From NCBI GenBank assembly GCA_964529325.1, contig CAZGWH010000006.1:1-64000 (forward strand): a DNA stretch of 64,000 bases, given 5' to 3'. Positions 44,295 to 54,233 of this stretch are shown one piece after another. The notes below the pieces were generated by a model. The model did not search any database and had not been told where the DNA came from. It saw nothing but the letters and a program-made list of their open reading frames with translations. Position 1 is the first letter of the stretch, and each line of letters starts with the position of its first letter. This DNA is from GCA-2689995 sp964529325 (GTDB taxonomy: Bacteria > Fidelibacterota > Marinisomatia > SCGC-AAA003-L08 > GCA-2689995). Both the position numbers and the translations under genes were made by a program.

Positions 44295-45266
44295 ATGATA
44301 ATTACAATAAGAAAATATGAAAATTCCTTAATAAAGGAATGGAATGAATTTATCAAATCATCAGATAATGGTACAATTTTCCATGAAAGAGATTTTTTAA
44401 CATATCATATTGGTCGAAAATTTATTGACCATTCATTGATGTTTTATAAAAAAAATCAATTAATTGCGGTATTCTCTGCTTCTGAAAAAAATATTGATAA
44501 TAATATAATTCTTCATTCACATCCCGGAGCGAGTTATGGTGGATTTGTGTTTAATAAATATTCATTTGATTTGGTTGAATCTGTAATTGCTTGTTTTGAG
44601 AATTATTTAAAATGTACATTAATTAATGAAGTTTTTTTAGTTCAAACACCTTCAATTTATGGAAAAAAATATGATGAAACAATTGAGTATTCATTAAAAT
44701 GGAATAATTACTCAACAGAAGAAATATATATATCATCTGCAATTAATTTAATTGGCTCCCCTCTCGAAAGAATTCATAAAAGAAAAAAAAGATATATTAA
44801 AAAACCATTAGATGATTGTTATAATTTAGAATGGAATAATGACTTTGATCAGTTTTATCCAATTTTATTAAAAAATAAAAAGAAACATAATATTACACCA
44901 ACACACTCTTTAAAAGAGTTAAAATTATTATATAAGCGATTTCCTGAAAAAATAAAATTATTGATGCTATATAAAAATAAAACCGCTATCGGTGGGACTT
45001 TGAATTTTATTGCAAATAATGATGTTGTAATCATATTCTATAATATGATTAATTATGAATATGCAGAGCAACAACCTGCGACACACCTAATTGTTGAGAC
45101 AATAAATTGGGCAAAAGGTGAAAATTATAAATGGCTAGATTTTGGAGTATCTCAATTACCATTAAATAATAACCCACTTACACCCCACAAATCCTTAATC
45201 CAATTTAAAGAACAATTTGGGGCGACAGGGTTTATAAGAAGGGCTTACCGTAAAAAGATAAATTGA
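44295..45266 (+). CDS. FemAB/GNAT-like acyltransferase of the polysaccharide cluster
   Basis: The 323-residue protein has the double-GNAT layout of FemAB-related proteins. The N-terminal part has NEFIKSSDNGTIFHERDFLTYH, HPGASYGGFVF is in the middle, and the C-terminal GNAT half (ELKLLYKRFPEKIKLLMLYKNKTAIGGTLNFI; QPATHLIVETINWAKGENYKWLDFGVSQ) follows. Such proteins transfer aminoacyl or acyl groups to cell-surface sugars or peptides. The 4-nt overlap with the flippase gene supports a glycan role. Donor and acceptor are unknown. Confidence 0.7.
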   Translation: MIITIRKYENSLIKEWNEFIKSSDNGTIFHERDFLTYHIGRKFIDHSLMFYKKNQLIAVFSASEKNIDNNIILHSHPGASYGGFVFNKYSFDLVESVIACFENYLKCTLINEVFLVQTPSIYGKKYDETIEYSLKWNNYSTEEIYISSAINLIGSPLERIHKRKKRYIKKPLDDCYNLEWNNDFDQFYPILLKNKKKHNITPTHSLKELKLLYKRFPEKIKLLMLYKNKTAIGGTLNFIANNDVVIIFYNMINYEYAEQQPATHLIVETINWAKGENYKWLDFGVSQLPLNNNPLTPHKSLIQFKEQFGATGFIRRAYRKKIN

Positions 45267-46666
45267 AAGCATTTATAAAAGAATCAATTATTTATAGCAC
45301 TGGACTCGTTTTTACTAGGTTAGCTTCTTTTTTACTTGTTCCATTTTTTACTCATGTTTTTTCCCCCGAACAAACAGGACAAATATATCTATTTTATTCC
45401 ACTCTTGCATTTTTAAATATTATATCAAATCATGGAATGGATGCCGCTTTATTTAAATTTATTGGTGAAAAAAAATGGAAACAGGAAGATATAATAAAGT
45501 CGATAGTAATTTATCAATTTCTAATTTTATTTATATTATATGGAATAATTATAGTTTTTGCGAAACCATTATCAAGTTTAATTTTTGGTGATGACCAATT
45601 TTATTGGGTGTATATATTAGGCTCTGTATTATTTTGTGATTCGCTTTCTCAACGAGGTATGATTTTATTGCGAATAAATTCTAAGGCAGTATTGTTTATC
45701 CTTATTTCGATTGGGAATATTATCCTGACTTTATCTTCTGTGTATTATTTTGTAATATACAAGTATAATGAAGTTGTTGGTGTTTTTCATGGCGTATTTT
45801 TTGCATCACTCATCCAGTTTTTGGTTTTATTTATTTTGGTTTATTTACCTAGTTTAAAAGGTGTTGGCTCTACCAAAATTGTTAAAAAAATGGTTAAATT
45901 TGGTATTCCTTTTCTTCCTGCGGGTCTTTTATTTTTGATTACAGAGCTTTCGGATAGGTATTTTATTTTATGGTTTTTAGGGGAAAGTCAAGTTGGTATT
46001 TATAGTATTGCCTATAAAATTGGATCTATTCCTTTGATTTTAATTTCAGGGATAAATTTGGCATGGCAACCCTTTTATGTAAAAAAGAAAAATAATGCTG
46101 AAACCCGAAATATTTTTGGCGGGATTGGTAATTTTATTTTATTTGGTTTTATTTTAAGCATAACAACAATATCTATTTGGTTACCATTTATTGATAAACT
46201 TGGTATTATAAGTTCAAGTTATACCGAATCTATTACGATTATACCATTTATATTTTTAGGATATTTATTTTATACTTGGTACATTTTATTAATGCCTTCC
46301 ATCTTTTTAAAATCAAAGCAAAATTGGGAACCAATATTAAGAGGAATGGCGGCATTTGTAAATATAATTTTAAATATACTACTTATTCCTAAATATGGAA
46401 TTTTAGGAGCTACAATTTCTACGATGGTCGCCTATATTGTAATGAGTGGCTTTCTTTATTACAAAAACAAAGAATGGATGGATATTCCAATTCAATATAA
46501 TATTATTATACCATATTTTATTTTTTCCATTTTGGTTTATGTATTTACATCGGTTAACAAAAATATAGATTATGAGTATATAACTATTTTTTATTTCGTT
46601 GTTTCTTATTTTGTTTTAAAAATGATTTTACAGCTTTCAAACTTGACTAGAAAAATATTTTATTAA
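45263..46666 (+). CDS. Polysaccharide flippase (Wzx/RfbX, MATE-like MVF superfamily)
   Basis: The 467-residue membrane protein has about twelve to fourteen helices. It starts FIKESIIYSTGLVFTRLASFLLVPFFTHVFSPEQTGQIYLF, the typical Wzx N-terminus with the first two helices, and contains the middle block MVKFGIPFLPAGLLFLITELSDRYFILWFLG. Wzx proteins flip lipid-linked oligosaccharide units to the periplasm. The TTG start at 45263 overlaps the preceding gene by 4 nt. Three glycosyltransferase genes follow directly. Confidence 0.9.
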   Translation: MKAFIKESIIYSTGLVFTRLASFLLVPFFTHVFSPEQTGQIYLFYSTLAFLNIISNHGMDAALFKFIGEKKWKQEDIIKSIVIYQFLILFILYGIIIVFAKPLSSLIFGDDQFYWVYILGSVLFCDSLSQRGMILLRINSKAVLFILISIGNIILTLSSVYYFVIYKYNEVVGVFHGVFFASLIQFLVLFILVYLPSLKGVGSTKIVKKMVKFGIPFLPAGLLFLITELSDRYFILWFLGESQVGIYSIAYKIGSIPLILISGINLAWQPFYVKKKNNAETRNIFGGIGNFILFGFILSITTISIWLPFIDKLGIISSSYTESITIIPFIFLGYLFYTWYILLMPSIFLKSKQNWEPILRGMAAFVNIILNILLIPKYGILGATISTMVAYIVMSGFLYYKNKEWMDIPIQYNIIIPYFIFSILVYVFTSVNKNIDYEYITIFYFVVSYFVLKMILQLSNLTRKIFY

Positions 46667-46667
46667 A

Positions 46668-47594
46668 TTGCCTTCTCTTGTTTCAATAATAATTCCTGCA
46701 TATAATCGTCCTGATGAATTATCACATTCAATTAATTCTGTTTTAAAACAAAGCTATGATAACCTAGAAATTATAATTGTTGACGATTGTTCCTCTTTAG
46801 ATTTAAAAAATATAGTTGAAAAATTTAAAGATAATAGAATTCAATATTTTAAGAGAGAAAAAAATTTAGGCGTTACAGAATCAAGGAAATTTGGTATCCA
46901 AATATCAAAAGGTGATTATATAGGGTTTTTAGATGATGATGATTATTTAGAACCAAATTGTATTCAAGACAAGATGGAAGTAGTGTTACAATCTTCTGAT
47001 TTGAATTTAGTGATAAGTGATTATAAAGAAAATAATTTAATAACTAAAATTCAAACTTATCATAATATGCAGTCTTTTTATACAGACTTTTCTTATGAAA
47101 TTTTTAAAAGACCAGGGCCATTTTTTCAGTGTTGTTTATTTAAATCAGAATTATTGGAAGATTATAATTCTCTTTTTGATAAAAATGCTATTCCTTCTGA
47201 AGATTGGGATTTTTTTATCAATTTATCAAATAAAAACCTAAATATTGGTTATATAAATAAATCTCATTTTACGTGGAAATTTTCAAATAAAAGTCAATCT
47301 TCAAACTATACTAATGAAGCAGTAGGATTAAAATATATTTTAAAAAAGCATAGAAGTTTATTTTTTAATAGAGTTGGTAAATCAATATATAGCGATCATC
47401 ATAGAATGGTTGCACGTGTATTTGAAAAAAGTAAAGACATATTAAATGCAAAAAAAAATTATCAATTAGCTTTTAAAATAAATCCAATAGATATTAAAAA
47501 TATTCTTTATTTATTAATTTCAAACTTAAATGATAAAAGTTTTATTCAACTGGTAAGTTGGATGCGTACATTGAGGAAAACGATTTTTGTCTAA
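46668..47594 (+). CDS. Glycosyltransferase family 2
   Basis: The 308-residue GT-A enzyme starts LVSIIIPAYNRPDELSHSINSVLKQSYDNLEIIIVDDCSS. The metal-binding DxD lies in YIGFLDDDDYLEPN, and a catalytic acidic residue probably in PSEDWDFFINLS. It transfers a nucleotide-activated sugar, identity unknown, to a lipid-linked or surface acceptor. The start is TTG 46668, one base after the flippase stop. Confidence 0.92.
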   Translation: MPSLVSIIIPAYNRPDELSHSINSVLKQSYDNLEIIIVDDCSSLDLKNIVEKFKDNRIQYFKREKNLGVTESRKFGIQISKGDYIGFLDDDDYLEPNCIQDKMEVVLQSSDLNLVISDYKENNLITKIQTYHNMQSFYTDFSYEIFKRPGPFFQCCLFKSELLEDYNSLFDKNAIPSEDWDFFINLSNKNLNIGYINKSHFTWKFSNKSQSSNYTNEAVGLKYILKKHRSLFFNRVGKSIYSDHHRMVARVFEKSKDILNAKKNYQLAFKINPIDIKNILYLLISNLNDKSFIQLVSWMRTLRKTIFV

Positions 47595-48681
47595 ATCTGT
47601 AATTATAGCATTTCTTGGAAATATAAAATTTGATGCAAGATGTTTAAATATGGCGGAAACATTGAGTAAATCAGGGTTTATGGTTACAATTATAAATGAA
47701 AAAAGTGATGATATTATTAAAAGTGATAATTTTAATACTCATTATATTGATACAAAATTAAATAATGGTATCCGTCGATATTGGAATTTTCATTGCAAGG
47801 TACAAGCTTTATCAAATTCAATTAATCCCGATATATTTATTGCGGGAGATTTATTTTCATTGGCTGTTTGTGCTAATCAAAATCAAAAATGTATTAAAAT
47901 TTATGATTCTAGAGAGCTTTATTCGAAGTTAGCTGGGTTAGTAAAAAAACCATTTAAACAATTATTTTGGTCGATGTATGAACAAATTTTTTATAAAAAA
48001 ATAAATAAAGTAATTGTTACTGCAAAATCAGATAAAACTTATTTAATTAATAAATATGGCGAAAAAGAAATTGAAATAATTTATAATTTCCCTAACAGTC
48101 AAATTAAAAAAACACATGTTGATCTTCGGAAACGGTTTAATATTTCGCCTAATTATAAAATATTTATTTATCAAGGAGCTATTCAAATAGGTCGAGGTAT
48201 AGACGAAATGATAAATTTATTAACAGATTTTAAAGAATGTGTTGCTGTTATAATTGGTGAAGGAGAATATAAAATTCAACTTGAAAAATTAGCGGATAAA
48301 ATAAAAGTACATAATAGGGTCTTTTTTATTGGCAATATTCCATATAATGAATTATTAAGCATTACAAACCAGGCAGATATTGGATTCTCATTAATTCAGC
48401 CGATAAGTCAAAGCTATATACAAGCCTTGCCAAATAAATTATTTGAATATGGCTTAGCTGGAATTCCAACAATTTCAAGCGATTTTCCTGAATTAAAAAA
48501 ATATACAGAAAATTATAATTTAGGTTTAGCTGTTAATCCAACAAATTATAAATCCCAGTTAAATGCAGTTTCAAAACTCTTATCATGGACAAATAGAGAT
48601 GAAATTAAAAAAACAGTTGAACAAAATTTTACTTGGGAATCACAGGTGTCAATTTTTTTAAATTTAATGAAATTTAATTAA
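47587..48681 (+). CDS. Glycosyltransferase, GT-B fold (GT4-like)
   Basis: The 364-residue protein has the N-terminal region VIIAFLGNIKFDARCLNMAETLSKSGFMVTII. The C-terminal GT1/GT4 half contains KIFIYQGAIQIGRGIDEMINLLTDF, VIIGEGEYKIQLEKLA, VFFIGNIPYNELLSITNQADIGFSL and PNKLFEYGLAGIPTISSDFPELKKY, the E-x7-E-like nucleotide-sugar-binding region. The start is TTG 47587, overlapping the previous gene by 8 nt. Donor sugar unknown. Confidence 0.9.
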   Translation: MSKSVIIAFLGNIKFDARCLNMAETLSKSGFMVTIINEKSDDIIKSDNFNTHYIDTKLNNGIRRYWNFHCKVQALSNSINPDIFIAGDLFSLAVCANQNQKCIKIYDSRELYSKLAGLVKKPFKQLFWSMYEQIFYKKINKVIVTAKSDKTYLINKYGEKEIEIIYNFPNSQIKKTHVDLRKRFNISPNYKIFIYQGAIQIGRGIDEMINLLTDFKECVAVIIGEGEYKIQLEKLADKIKVHNRVFFIGNIPYNELLSITNQADIGFSLIQPISQSYIQALPNKLFEYGLAGIPTISSDFPELKKYTENYNLGLAVNPTNYKSQLNAVSKLLSWTNRDEIKKTVEQNFTWESQVSIFLNLMKFN

Positions 48682-49796
48682 TGAAAATAAATTTTATTAG
48701 TTTAGACATTCCATATCCTCCAAACTATGGAGGGGCAATTGATATTTTTTATAAAATTAAAGCTTTTTCAAAATTAGGTTGTAAAATAGATCTTCATTGT
48801 TTTTATTCAGATAGAGTCACGGCTTTTGAATTAGAAGAATATTGCGAAAATGTATATTATTACCCGAGAATAAATAATATTAATACACAAATATTTAGTA
48901 AAAATCCATTTTTAGTTGAATCAAGAACATCAAAAAAATTAATTAATAATTTAAATAAAAATAATTATCCAATATTTTTTGATGGCTTACAAAGTACAGC
49001 GATTTCAACTTATCCAAATTTTAAAAACAGAAATAAATATTTACGAATTCATAATATTGAATCTGAATATTTAAAAAGATTAGCCATATCGGAAAATAAT
49101 TTAATTAAAAAAGGAGGGTTATTTTTAGAATCAATTAAATATAAATTTTTTGAGAAAAAGGTAGAACAGTTTAATTATATATTTACAATTTCTGATAATG
49201 ATAGAAATTTTTATAATGCATTTAATAATAATATTAAAACAATCTTACCATTTCATGGAAATAATGGAATTAAAAGTTTAAAGGGTAGGGGTAAGTTTGT
49301 TCTTTACCATGGAAATTTTAATGTAAGTGAAAATACAAATTCAGCTAAATTTTTAATTAATAATATCTTTAACACATTAGATTTTCCATTGATAATTGCT
49401 GGAATAAATGCGTCACAAAATTTATCGTTAAATAAAAATAAAAACATTAAAATTATTAATAACCCAGATCAATCTGAAATGGATTTATTAATTCAAACTG
49501 CTCAAATAAACATATTGCCAACATCACAAGCAACAGGAGTAAAATTAAAATTAATTAATAGTTTATTTAACGGGAGACACTGTATTGTAAATTCAAAAAT
49601 GATATCTCCTACTCCTAAATTAGAAGAACTCTGTATAGTTTGTGATTCGGATGATGTATTTAAAAACCAAATAAATAAATTTATGGAGATTCCATTTGAT
49701 TCAAAAATGATTGAAAAAAGAAAGTTGTTATTAAATACGAGATTAGATGATTTAAAAAATGCGCAAATAATTTTAGACACAATAAAAAATGAATAA
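48681..49796 (+). CDS. Glycosyltransferase family 4-like protein
   Basis: The 371-residue protein starts INFISLDIPYPPNYGGAIDIFYKIKAFSKLGCKIDLHCF, the opening of the GT-B (GT4/GT1-like) group that often completes polysaccharide clusters. The C-terminal half (GKFVLYHGNFNVSENTNSAKFLI, PLIIAGINAS, LLIQTAQINILPTSQATGVKLKLINSLFNGRHCIVN) follows the GT4 arrangement, though the canonical acidic E-x7-E is not obvious. The first base of ATG is the last base of the upstream stop. The gene is very AT-rich. Confidence 0.82.
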   Translation: MKINFISLDIPYPPNYGGAIDIFYKIKAFSKLGCKIDLHCFYSDRVTAFELEEYCENVYYYPRINNINTQIFSKNPFLVESRTSKKLINNLNKNNYPIFFDGLQSTAISTYPNFKNRNKYLRIHNIESEYLKRLAISENNLIKKGGLFLESIKYKFFEKKVEQFNYIFTISDNDRNFYNAFNNNIKTILPFHGNNGIKSLKGRGKFVLYHGNFNVSENTNSAKFLINNIFNTLDFPLIIAGINASQNLSLNKNKNIKIINNPDQSEMDLLIQTAQINILPTSQATGVKLKLINSLFNGRHCIVNSKMISPTPKLEELCIVCDSDDVFKNQINKFMEIPFDSKMIEKRKLLLNTRLDDLKNAQIILDTIKNE

Positions 49797-50706
49797 ATCG
49801 GTTGCAGTTATAGATTTAGGCACAAATTCATTAATTACAATTATTGCAATTATATCTAAAAATAATATTAAAATATCTGAAGAAAACTATCAAATAATTA
49901 AACTTGGTGAAGGAATTGCAGAATTCAATTTAATTTCTGATAATGCAATAAATAGATGTATTCAAGGGTTTCAAATTATATCAAAATTATTAAAAAGAAA
50001 TAATATTACAAATGTTAACTGTGTTGCCACAAGTGCTTTGCGAGATGCATTAAATGGACAGGAAATAATAGATATAATTAAAAATAAATTCGATATAAAA
50101 ATTCAAGTTATTTCTGGAATTCAAGAAGCAAACTTTGTCAGAATGGCGACATTAAATGAATTTGACCTTAAATCTAAAATATCATTAATTTTTGATATCG
50201 GCGGTGGAAGTACAGAATTAATATTTTTAAATAATGAAAAAATAATTCACATTGAAAGCATCAACATTGGATCTGTAAGATGCACTGAATTATTTTTACA
50301 AAATACTCTAATTAATGATGAACTTGTTATTAAACTTGAATCTTTTATTGATTCTCAATTAGAAAAAATACCTTTTTATGATATAAATATTGCAATTGGG
50401 ATTGCAGGCACTATTACCACATTATCATCCGTTAAAATAGGGTTAGAACCGTATTGTGCAGAAACGATTCATAAATCTAAATTAACAATAGATGATGTAA
50501 AAAAATTAAAAAACCAGTTTATTAAAAATCAAATAAGCGGTTTAAAAAAAATAAAAGGATTAGACTCTAAAAGAGCGGAAATAATTTTAGCAGGTTGTAT
50601 TATTTGTGAAAAAATTATGGAGAAGTATAAAATTAAAAAAATATTAGTAAGCGATAAAGGATTACGCTGGGGTGTTTTACAAAGTCTGAGAGAATTTAAT
50701 TCTTAA
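49789..50706 (+). CDS. Ppx/GppA family exopolyphosphatase/pppGpp phosphatase
   Basis: The 305-residue protein has the ASKHA phosphatase signatures VAVIDLGTNSLITII (phosphate 1), VATSALRDALNG, the QVISGIQEANFVRMA Glu region and FDIGGGSTELIFL (phosphate 2), ending in VSDKGLRWGVL. It is the short single-domain type lacking the C-terminal HD domain. Substrates are polyphosphate or pppGpp. It overlaps the last glycosyltransferase by 8 nt and converges with the next gene with 11-nt overlap. Confidence 0.93.
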   Translation: MNKSVAVIDLGTNSLITIIAIISKNNIKISEENYQIIKLGEGIAEFNLISDNAINRCIQGFQIISKLLKRNNITNVNCVATSALRDALNGQEIIDIIKNKFDIKIQVISGIQEANFVRMATLNEFDLKSKISLIFDIGGGSTELIFLNNEKIIHIESINIGSVRCTELFLQNTLINDELVIKLESFIDSQLEKIPFYDINIAIGIAGTITTLSSVKIGLEPYCAETIHKSKLTIDDVKKLKNQFIKNQISGLKKIKGLDSKRAEIILAGCIICEKIMEKYKIKKILVSDKGLRWGVLQSLREFNS

Positions 50707-51190
50707 TTTTTTCGTAATCTTCCAATAATAATTCTTCCTCGGAAATAACATCCCAATCATCACTTTGAAATTTTGGTTCAGCTTTTTTAGGTTCATAGTC
50801 AATAAATGGATTAATTGGTGCAGGTACTATCTCTTGGATATATCTAAATAATAGACCTGAAACAAGAAATAAAAATAAAATTGACAATGCTTTCCAAATA
50901 CCATCATTATTAAAAACAAAACCACCAAGGGGAATTGCCGTTGGTTCAACTCCAAAATTAAAGAAAATTGAAATTGAAATTATTAATCCAGCACCAATAA
51001 GTGTATTGCCGATTAATTTATAATTTTTTTCAACTTCCCAAAATAAGCCAACGCATAACCATGCTAAAATTGAAGTGAAAGCAAATATGAGTGAAGACTC
51101 AAAACGGTCTTGATATATTGCGTAAAGAAATAATATTAAGCCGATACTTAATATTCCACTCTTTATCCATTTTAAATTTTTGTTTAACAT
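50696..51190 (-). CDS. Hypothetical four-helix membrane protein with acidic tail
   Basis: The 164-residue protein has four hydrophobic segments (SGILSIGLILFLYAIY; SLIFAFTSILAWLCVGLFW; LIGNTLIGAGLIISISIFF; ALSILFLFLVSGLLF). A cytosolic tail with many acidic residues (SDDWDVISEEELLLEDYEKI) follows. No family is recognised. Its 3' end overlaps the convergent ppx/gppA gene by 11 nt. The downstream/upstream neighbour on the same strand is a Bax1-like protein, transcribed separately or via a weak 83-bp spacer. Confidence 0.6.
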   Translation of the reverse strand: MLNKNLKWIKSGILSIGLILFLYAIYQDRFESSLIFAFTSILAWLCVGLFWEVEKNYKLIGNTLIGAGLIISISIFFNFGVEPTAIPLGGFVFNNDGIWKALSILFLFLVSGLLFRYIQEIVPAPINPFIDYEPKKAEPKFQSDDWDVISEEELLLEDYEKIKN

Positions 51191-51273
51191 TATTGTAATA
51201 TTTTATTAATAGTTGACCGACTAATTTCTGAATAGATTAGTATAATACTCAAATAAAAAATAAAAAACTTGAA

Positions 51274-51966
51274 TTATCTTCTATTTCCTAAAAATCGAAG
51301 TAAGAAAATAAATAAATTTATGAAATCAAGAAATAAAACTAAGGCACCTAGAATTGCTTTTTTTGTACCTGTTTCTGAATATATTTCACCACCTTGATAC
51401 ATTTGAAGGATTTTCTGAGTATCATAAGCAGTTAGTCCCGTAAAAATGATAACACCAATTGCTGAAATCGCCATTTGCATGATATTACTTCCAACAAAAA
51501 TATTTATAATGGATGAAATAATAATTCCAATTAAACCCATATATAAAAAACTTCCCATTGAAGTTAAATCTTTTTTAGTTGTCATACCAAAAATTGCCAT
51601 GCCACCAAATAAAGCAGAAGTACTTAAAAAAGTTGTTGCGATTGATTCGGTAGTATAAATCATGGTTAGTCCAGAAAGCGACACCCCTGTTAGAGCGGTA
51701 TAAAGAAGAAACATACCTGTTGCACCATTAACAGACATATTCATTACATGTCGAGAAATTCGGTAAACTAAAAATATTTGCCCAATGAATAAAAATAAAT
51801 ACCATGAGCCAGGAATAAATCCGATATTATTTGCTGTCCAATGTGCTGTAAGTGCTGTGACGAGTAATCCGCCACCCATCCATCCAAAAACTTTATTCAT
51901 ATATGTACTTGCTTCTGCAGATGTTGGTTGAGACGATGTTTGAAATATATTTTGTTGATTAAACAT
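51274..51966 (-). CDS. Bax inhibitor-1/YccA family membrane protein
   Basis: The 230-residue protein has seven transmembrane helices and the family features TYMNKVFGWMGGGLLVTALTAHW near the N-terminus, MFLLYTALTGVSLSGL, and the C-terminal FTGLTAYDTQKILQMYQ followed by GALVLFLDFINLFIFLLRFLGNRR. The conserved Asp residues of the pH-sensing pair are in YDTQK and FLDF. Members are pH-dependent calcium leak channels or FtsH modulators. Confidence 0.95.
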   Translation of the reverse strand: MFNQQNIFQTSSQPTSAEASTYMNKVFGWMGGGLLVTALTAHWTANNIGFIPGSWYLFLFIGQIFLVYRISRHVMNMSVNGATGMFLLYTALTGVSLSGLTMIYTTESIATTFLSTSALFGGMAIFGMTTKKDLTSMGSFLYMGLIGIIISSIINIFVGSNIMQMAISAIGVIIFTGLTAYDTQKILQMYQGGEIYSETGTKKAILGALVLFLDFINLFIFLLRFLGNRR

Positions 51967-52073
51967 TTTCTATCCTTTTAATGATATTTGGTTAAAAATT
52001 TATATAAGTAAATTACGAATATTTATAGAATTAAGAATATTAGTAGAAATATTTTTTTTCTTATAATGTTCCA

Positions 52074-53135
52074 TTAATTTAAATCTGTAGCAAATTTTTC
52101 TTTATAAATTAGCTGTCCACATCCAGCTTCTATATCTTGACCTTTACTCCAGCGGACTAATATTCGATACCCATTTTGATTTTTGTGTAAAATATTTAAA
52201 AAATCATTTAATGATTTTTCTGTAGGGCGTTGATAAACCCCGTCGGATTCATTATATGGTATGATATTTAATTTACAATCAACTCCGTTTAAAAGAGATG
52301 CGAGTTCTATTGCATTTTCAATTGAGTCATTGATTCCTTTCATTAAAACATATTCAAACATGACTTGTCTTCGTTTTAACGATGAAAACCGTTTACCTTC
52401 TTTTATAATTTGCCTAATATTCCATTTTTTATTAATTGGCATAATATTATCACGAACATCATCATTTGATGCATTTAAAGAAATTGCTAGTTTGTATTTT
52501 TGTTCTTCTTCAATAAATTGTTTTATTTTTGGTAATATTCCTGCTGTTGAAATTGTAATACGGTGCTTTCCGAGATTAAAACCCCGTGGATTATGAAAAA
52601 TGTCGGCTGATTTAATTACCCGATCATAATTTAAAAATGGTTCACCCATACCCATAAAAACGACATTTGTAATTGGAGTATCAATCTTATTTCTTACATA
52701 AATGAGTTGATCAACAATTTCTCCAATCGATAAATTTCGAATAAACCCCATTTTTCCTGTAGCACAAAAATCACAATCTACATTGCAACCAATTTGAGAT
52801 GAAATACATACGGTATGGCGGTTTTCATGAACCATACTTACCGTTTCAATAAATTGATTATCTTTTAATCTAAATAAATATTTAATTGTTTCTTCAAACT
52901 TAGATTGTGTTGCTAATTCTAATTCTAGAGTTGATAGTGTTGCATGCTCTTTAAGGTAATTTCTAAATTTCTGACTAATATTTAGCATTTTATCAGCATG
53001 ATCAACTCCCTTTCTATACATCCATTCATAGAGTTGAATGCCTCTAAAAGAAGTTTCGCCTACAGATTTACACCATGTTTGTAACTCTGTTAGCCCCATT
53101 CCCTTTATTGCGATTTTCGAATTTTGCAACATCAT
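52074..53135 (-). CDS. rlmN: 23S rRNA (adenine(2503)-C(2))-methyltransferase RlmN
   Basis: This radical-SAM enzyme methylates A2503 of 23S rRNA and A37 of some tRNAs. The 353-residue protein has the [4Fe-4S] motif CNVDCDFCATGKMG, GEIVDQL, VVFMGMGEPFLNYD, ISTAGILP, LAISLNAS, and the C-terminal EAGCGQL containing the methyl-carrying Cys. The other catalytic Cys is in the usual place. An N-terminal helical domain (TELQTWCKSVGETSFRGIQLYEWMY) is intact. It is monocistronic and divergent from moxR. Confidence 0.96.
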   Translation of the reverse strand: MMLQNSKIAIKGMGLTELQTWCKSVGETSFRGIQLYEWMYRKGVDHADKMLNISQKFRNYLKEHATLSTLELELATQSKFEETIKYLFRLKDNQFIETVSMVHENRHTVCISSQIGCNVDCDFCATGKMGFIRNLSIGEIVDQLIYVRNKIDTPITNVVFMGMGEPFLNYDRVIKSADIFHNPRGFNLGKHRITISTAGILPKIKQFIEEEQKYKLAISLNASNDDVRDNIMPINKKWNIRQIIKEGKRFSSLKRRQVMFEYVLMKGINDSIENAIELASLLNGVDCKLNIIPYNESDGVYQRPTEKSLNDFLNILHKNQNGYRILVRWSKGQDIEAGCGQLIYKEKFATDLN

Positions 53136-53254
53136 TAAAATTAGGGCAATATATGAATATAGTTTTTTGAGTTTATTTTAATAAAACTAAATCTAATTCT
53201 TTTTCTAAAATATTAAAAACCAATAGATTCACCCCCTGAATAAATGGAAAAAAC

Positions 53255-54232
53255 ATGAACAATATTAAAAAAGTAGAAGAGTTATTCAAATTAAAATCAA
53301 ACCTTGAGGCAGAGGTTGGAAAAGTAATTATTGGGCAAAAAGAAATAATTGACCAATTATTTATTGCTTTATTGTGTAAAGGACATGTAATGCTAGAGGG
53401 TGTTCCTGGGTTGGCGAAAACTTTGCTTATTAATACGCTGTCTGATGCAATGAAGTTAAATTTTAGCCGAATACAATTTACACCTGATTTAATGCCAAGT
53501 GATATTACAGGAACTGAGATTTTAGAAGAGGATTCAACCACAGGAAAACGAGTTTTTAAGTTTTTTAAAGGACCTATTTTTGGAAATATCATTCTCGCAG
53601 ATGAGATAAATCGAACCCCTCCGAAAACACAAGCATCACTTTTAGAAGCAATGCAAGAACATAAAGTAACTGTAAATGGAAAAACATACATCCTCGAAGA
53701 GCCCTTTTTTGTTTTAGCAACTCAAAATCCAATTGAACAAGAAGGTACATATCCATTGCCTGAAGCACAATTAGATCGTTTTTTATTTAAATTAACGATT
53801 GATTATCCTTCAGCAGATGAAGAAGTTGATATTGTAAAATCAACAACAGGTGAAAGCCCAGAAATTGTTAACCCAATTGTAAACCAATCTCAATTAATTG
53901 AATTTCAAGAATTAATTCGTAACATCCCTGTGGCTGATAATGTGATTGAATATGCCGTAAATTTTGTTCGGAAAACGCGTCCAAGCGAAGGTATTATGCC
54001 AGAGTCAATTAAAAAATTATTGGACTGGGGGGCAGGCCCAAGAGCAAGTGCAGGATTAATTTTAGCATCGAAAGCGAATGCGGTTTTAAACCAGAGAACA
54101 ACGCCAGACATAGCTGATGTGCAAATGATGATAAAACCTGTTCTAAGGCACCGTATTATTCCAAATTTCAATGCTGAGTCTGAAGGTATAACAAGTGATG
54201 ATATTTTAGATTTAGTATTACAGGATAAATAA
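53255..54232 (+). CDS. MoxR family AAA+ ATPase
   Basis: The 325-residue ATPase has Walker A EGVPGLAKT, Walker B IILADEINRTPPKTQASLLEAMQEHKV, sensor-1 ATQNPIEQEGTYPLPEAQLDRF and the C-terminal helical block GPRASAGLILASKA. MoxR ATPases act as chaperones with VWA-domain partners, often in envelope stress or metal-cofactor maturation. The DUF58 gene starts 1 nt after its stop and is the probable partner. ATG 53255 follows GGAAAAAAC. Confidence 0.95.
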   Translation: MNNIKKVEELFKLKSNLEAEVGKVIIGQKEIIDQLFIALLCKGHVMLEGVPGLAKTLLINTLSDAMKLNFSRIQFTPDLMPSDITGTEILEEDSTTGKRVFKFFKGPIFGNIILADEINRTPPKTQASLLEAMQEHKVTVNGKTYILEEPFFVLATQNPIEQEGTYPLPEAQLDRFLFKLTIDYPSADEEVDIVKSTTGESPEIVNPIVNQSQLIEFQELIRNIPVADNVIEYAVNFVRKTRPSEGIMPESIKKLLDWGAGPRASAGLILASKANAVLNQRTTPDIADVQMMIKPVLRHRIIPNFNAESEGITSDDILDLVLQDK

Positions 54233-54233
54233 T

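Noticed and set aside
42887..44356. Enolase with a 59-residue hydrophobic N-terminal extension
   Set aside because: The conserved enolase start begins at 44179 behind a ribosome site. The extension runs through the promoter region.
53173..53691. 172-residue minus-strand ORF over moxR, and similar ORFs opposite gyrA, mnmE, eno, rho and recF
   Set aside because: They are antisense shadows of well-conserved genes, with low-complexity products and no family motifs.
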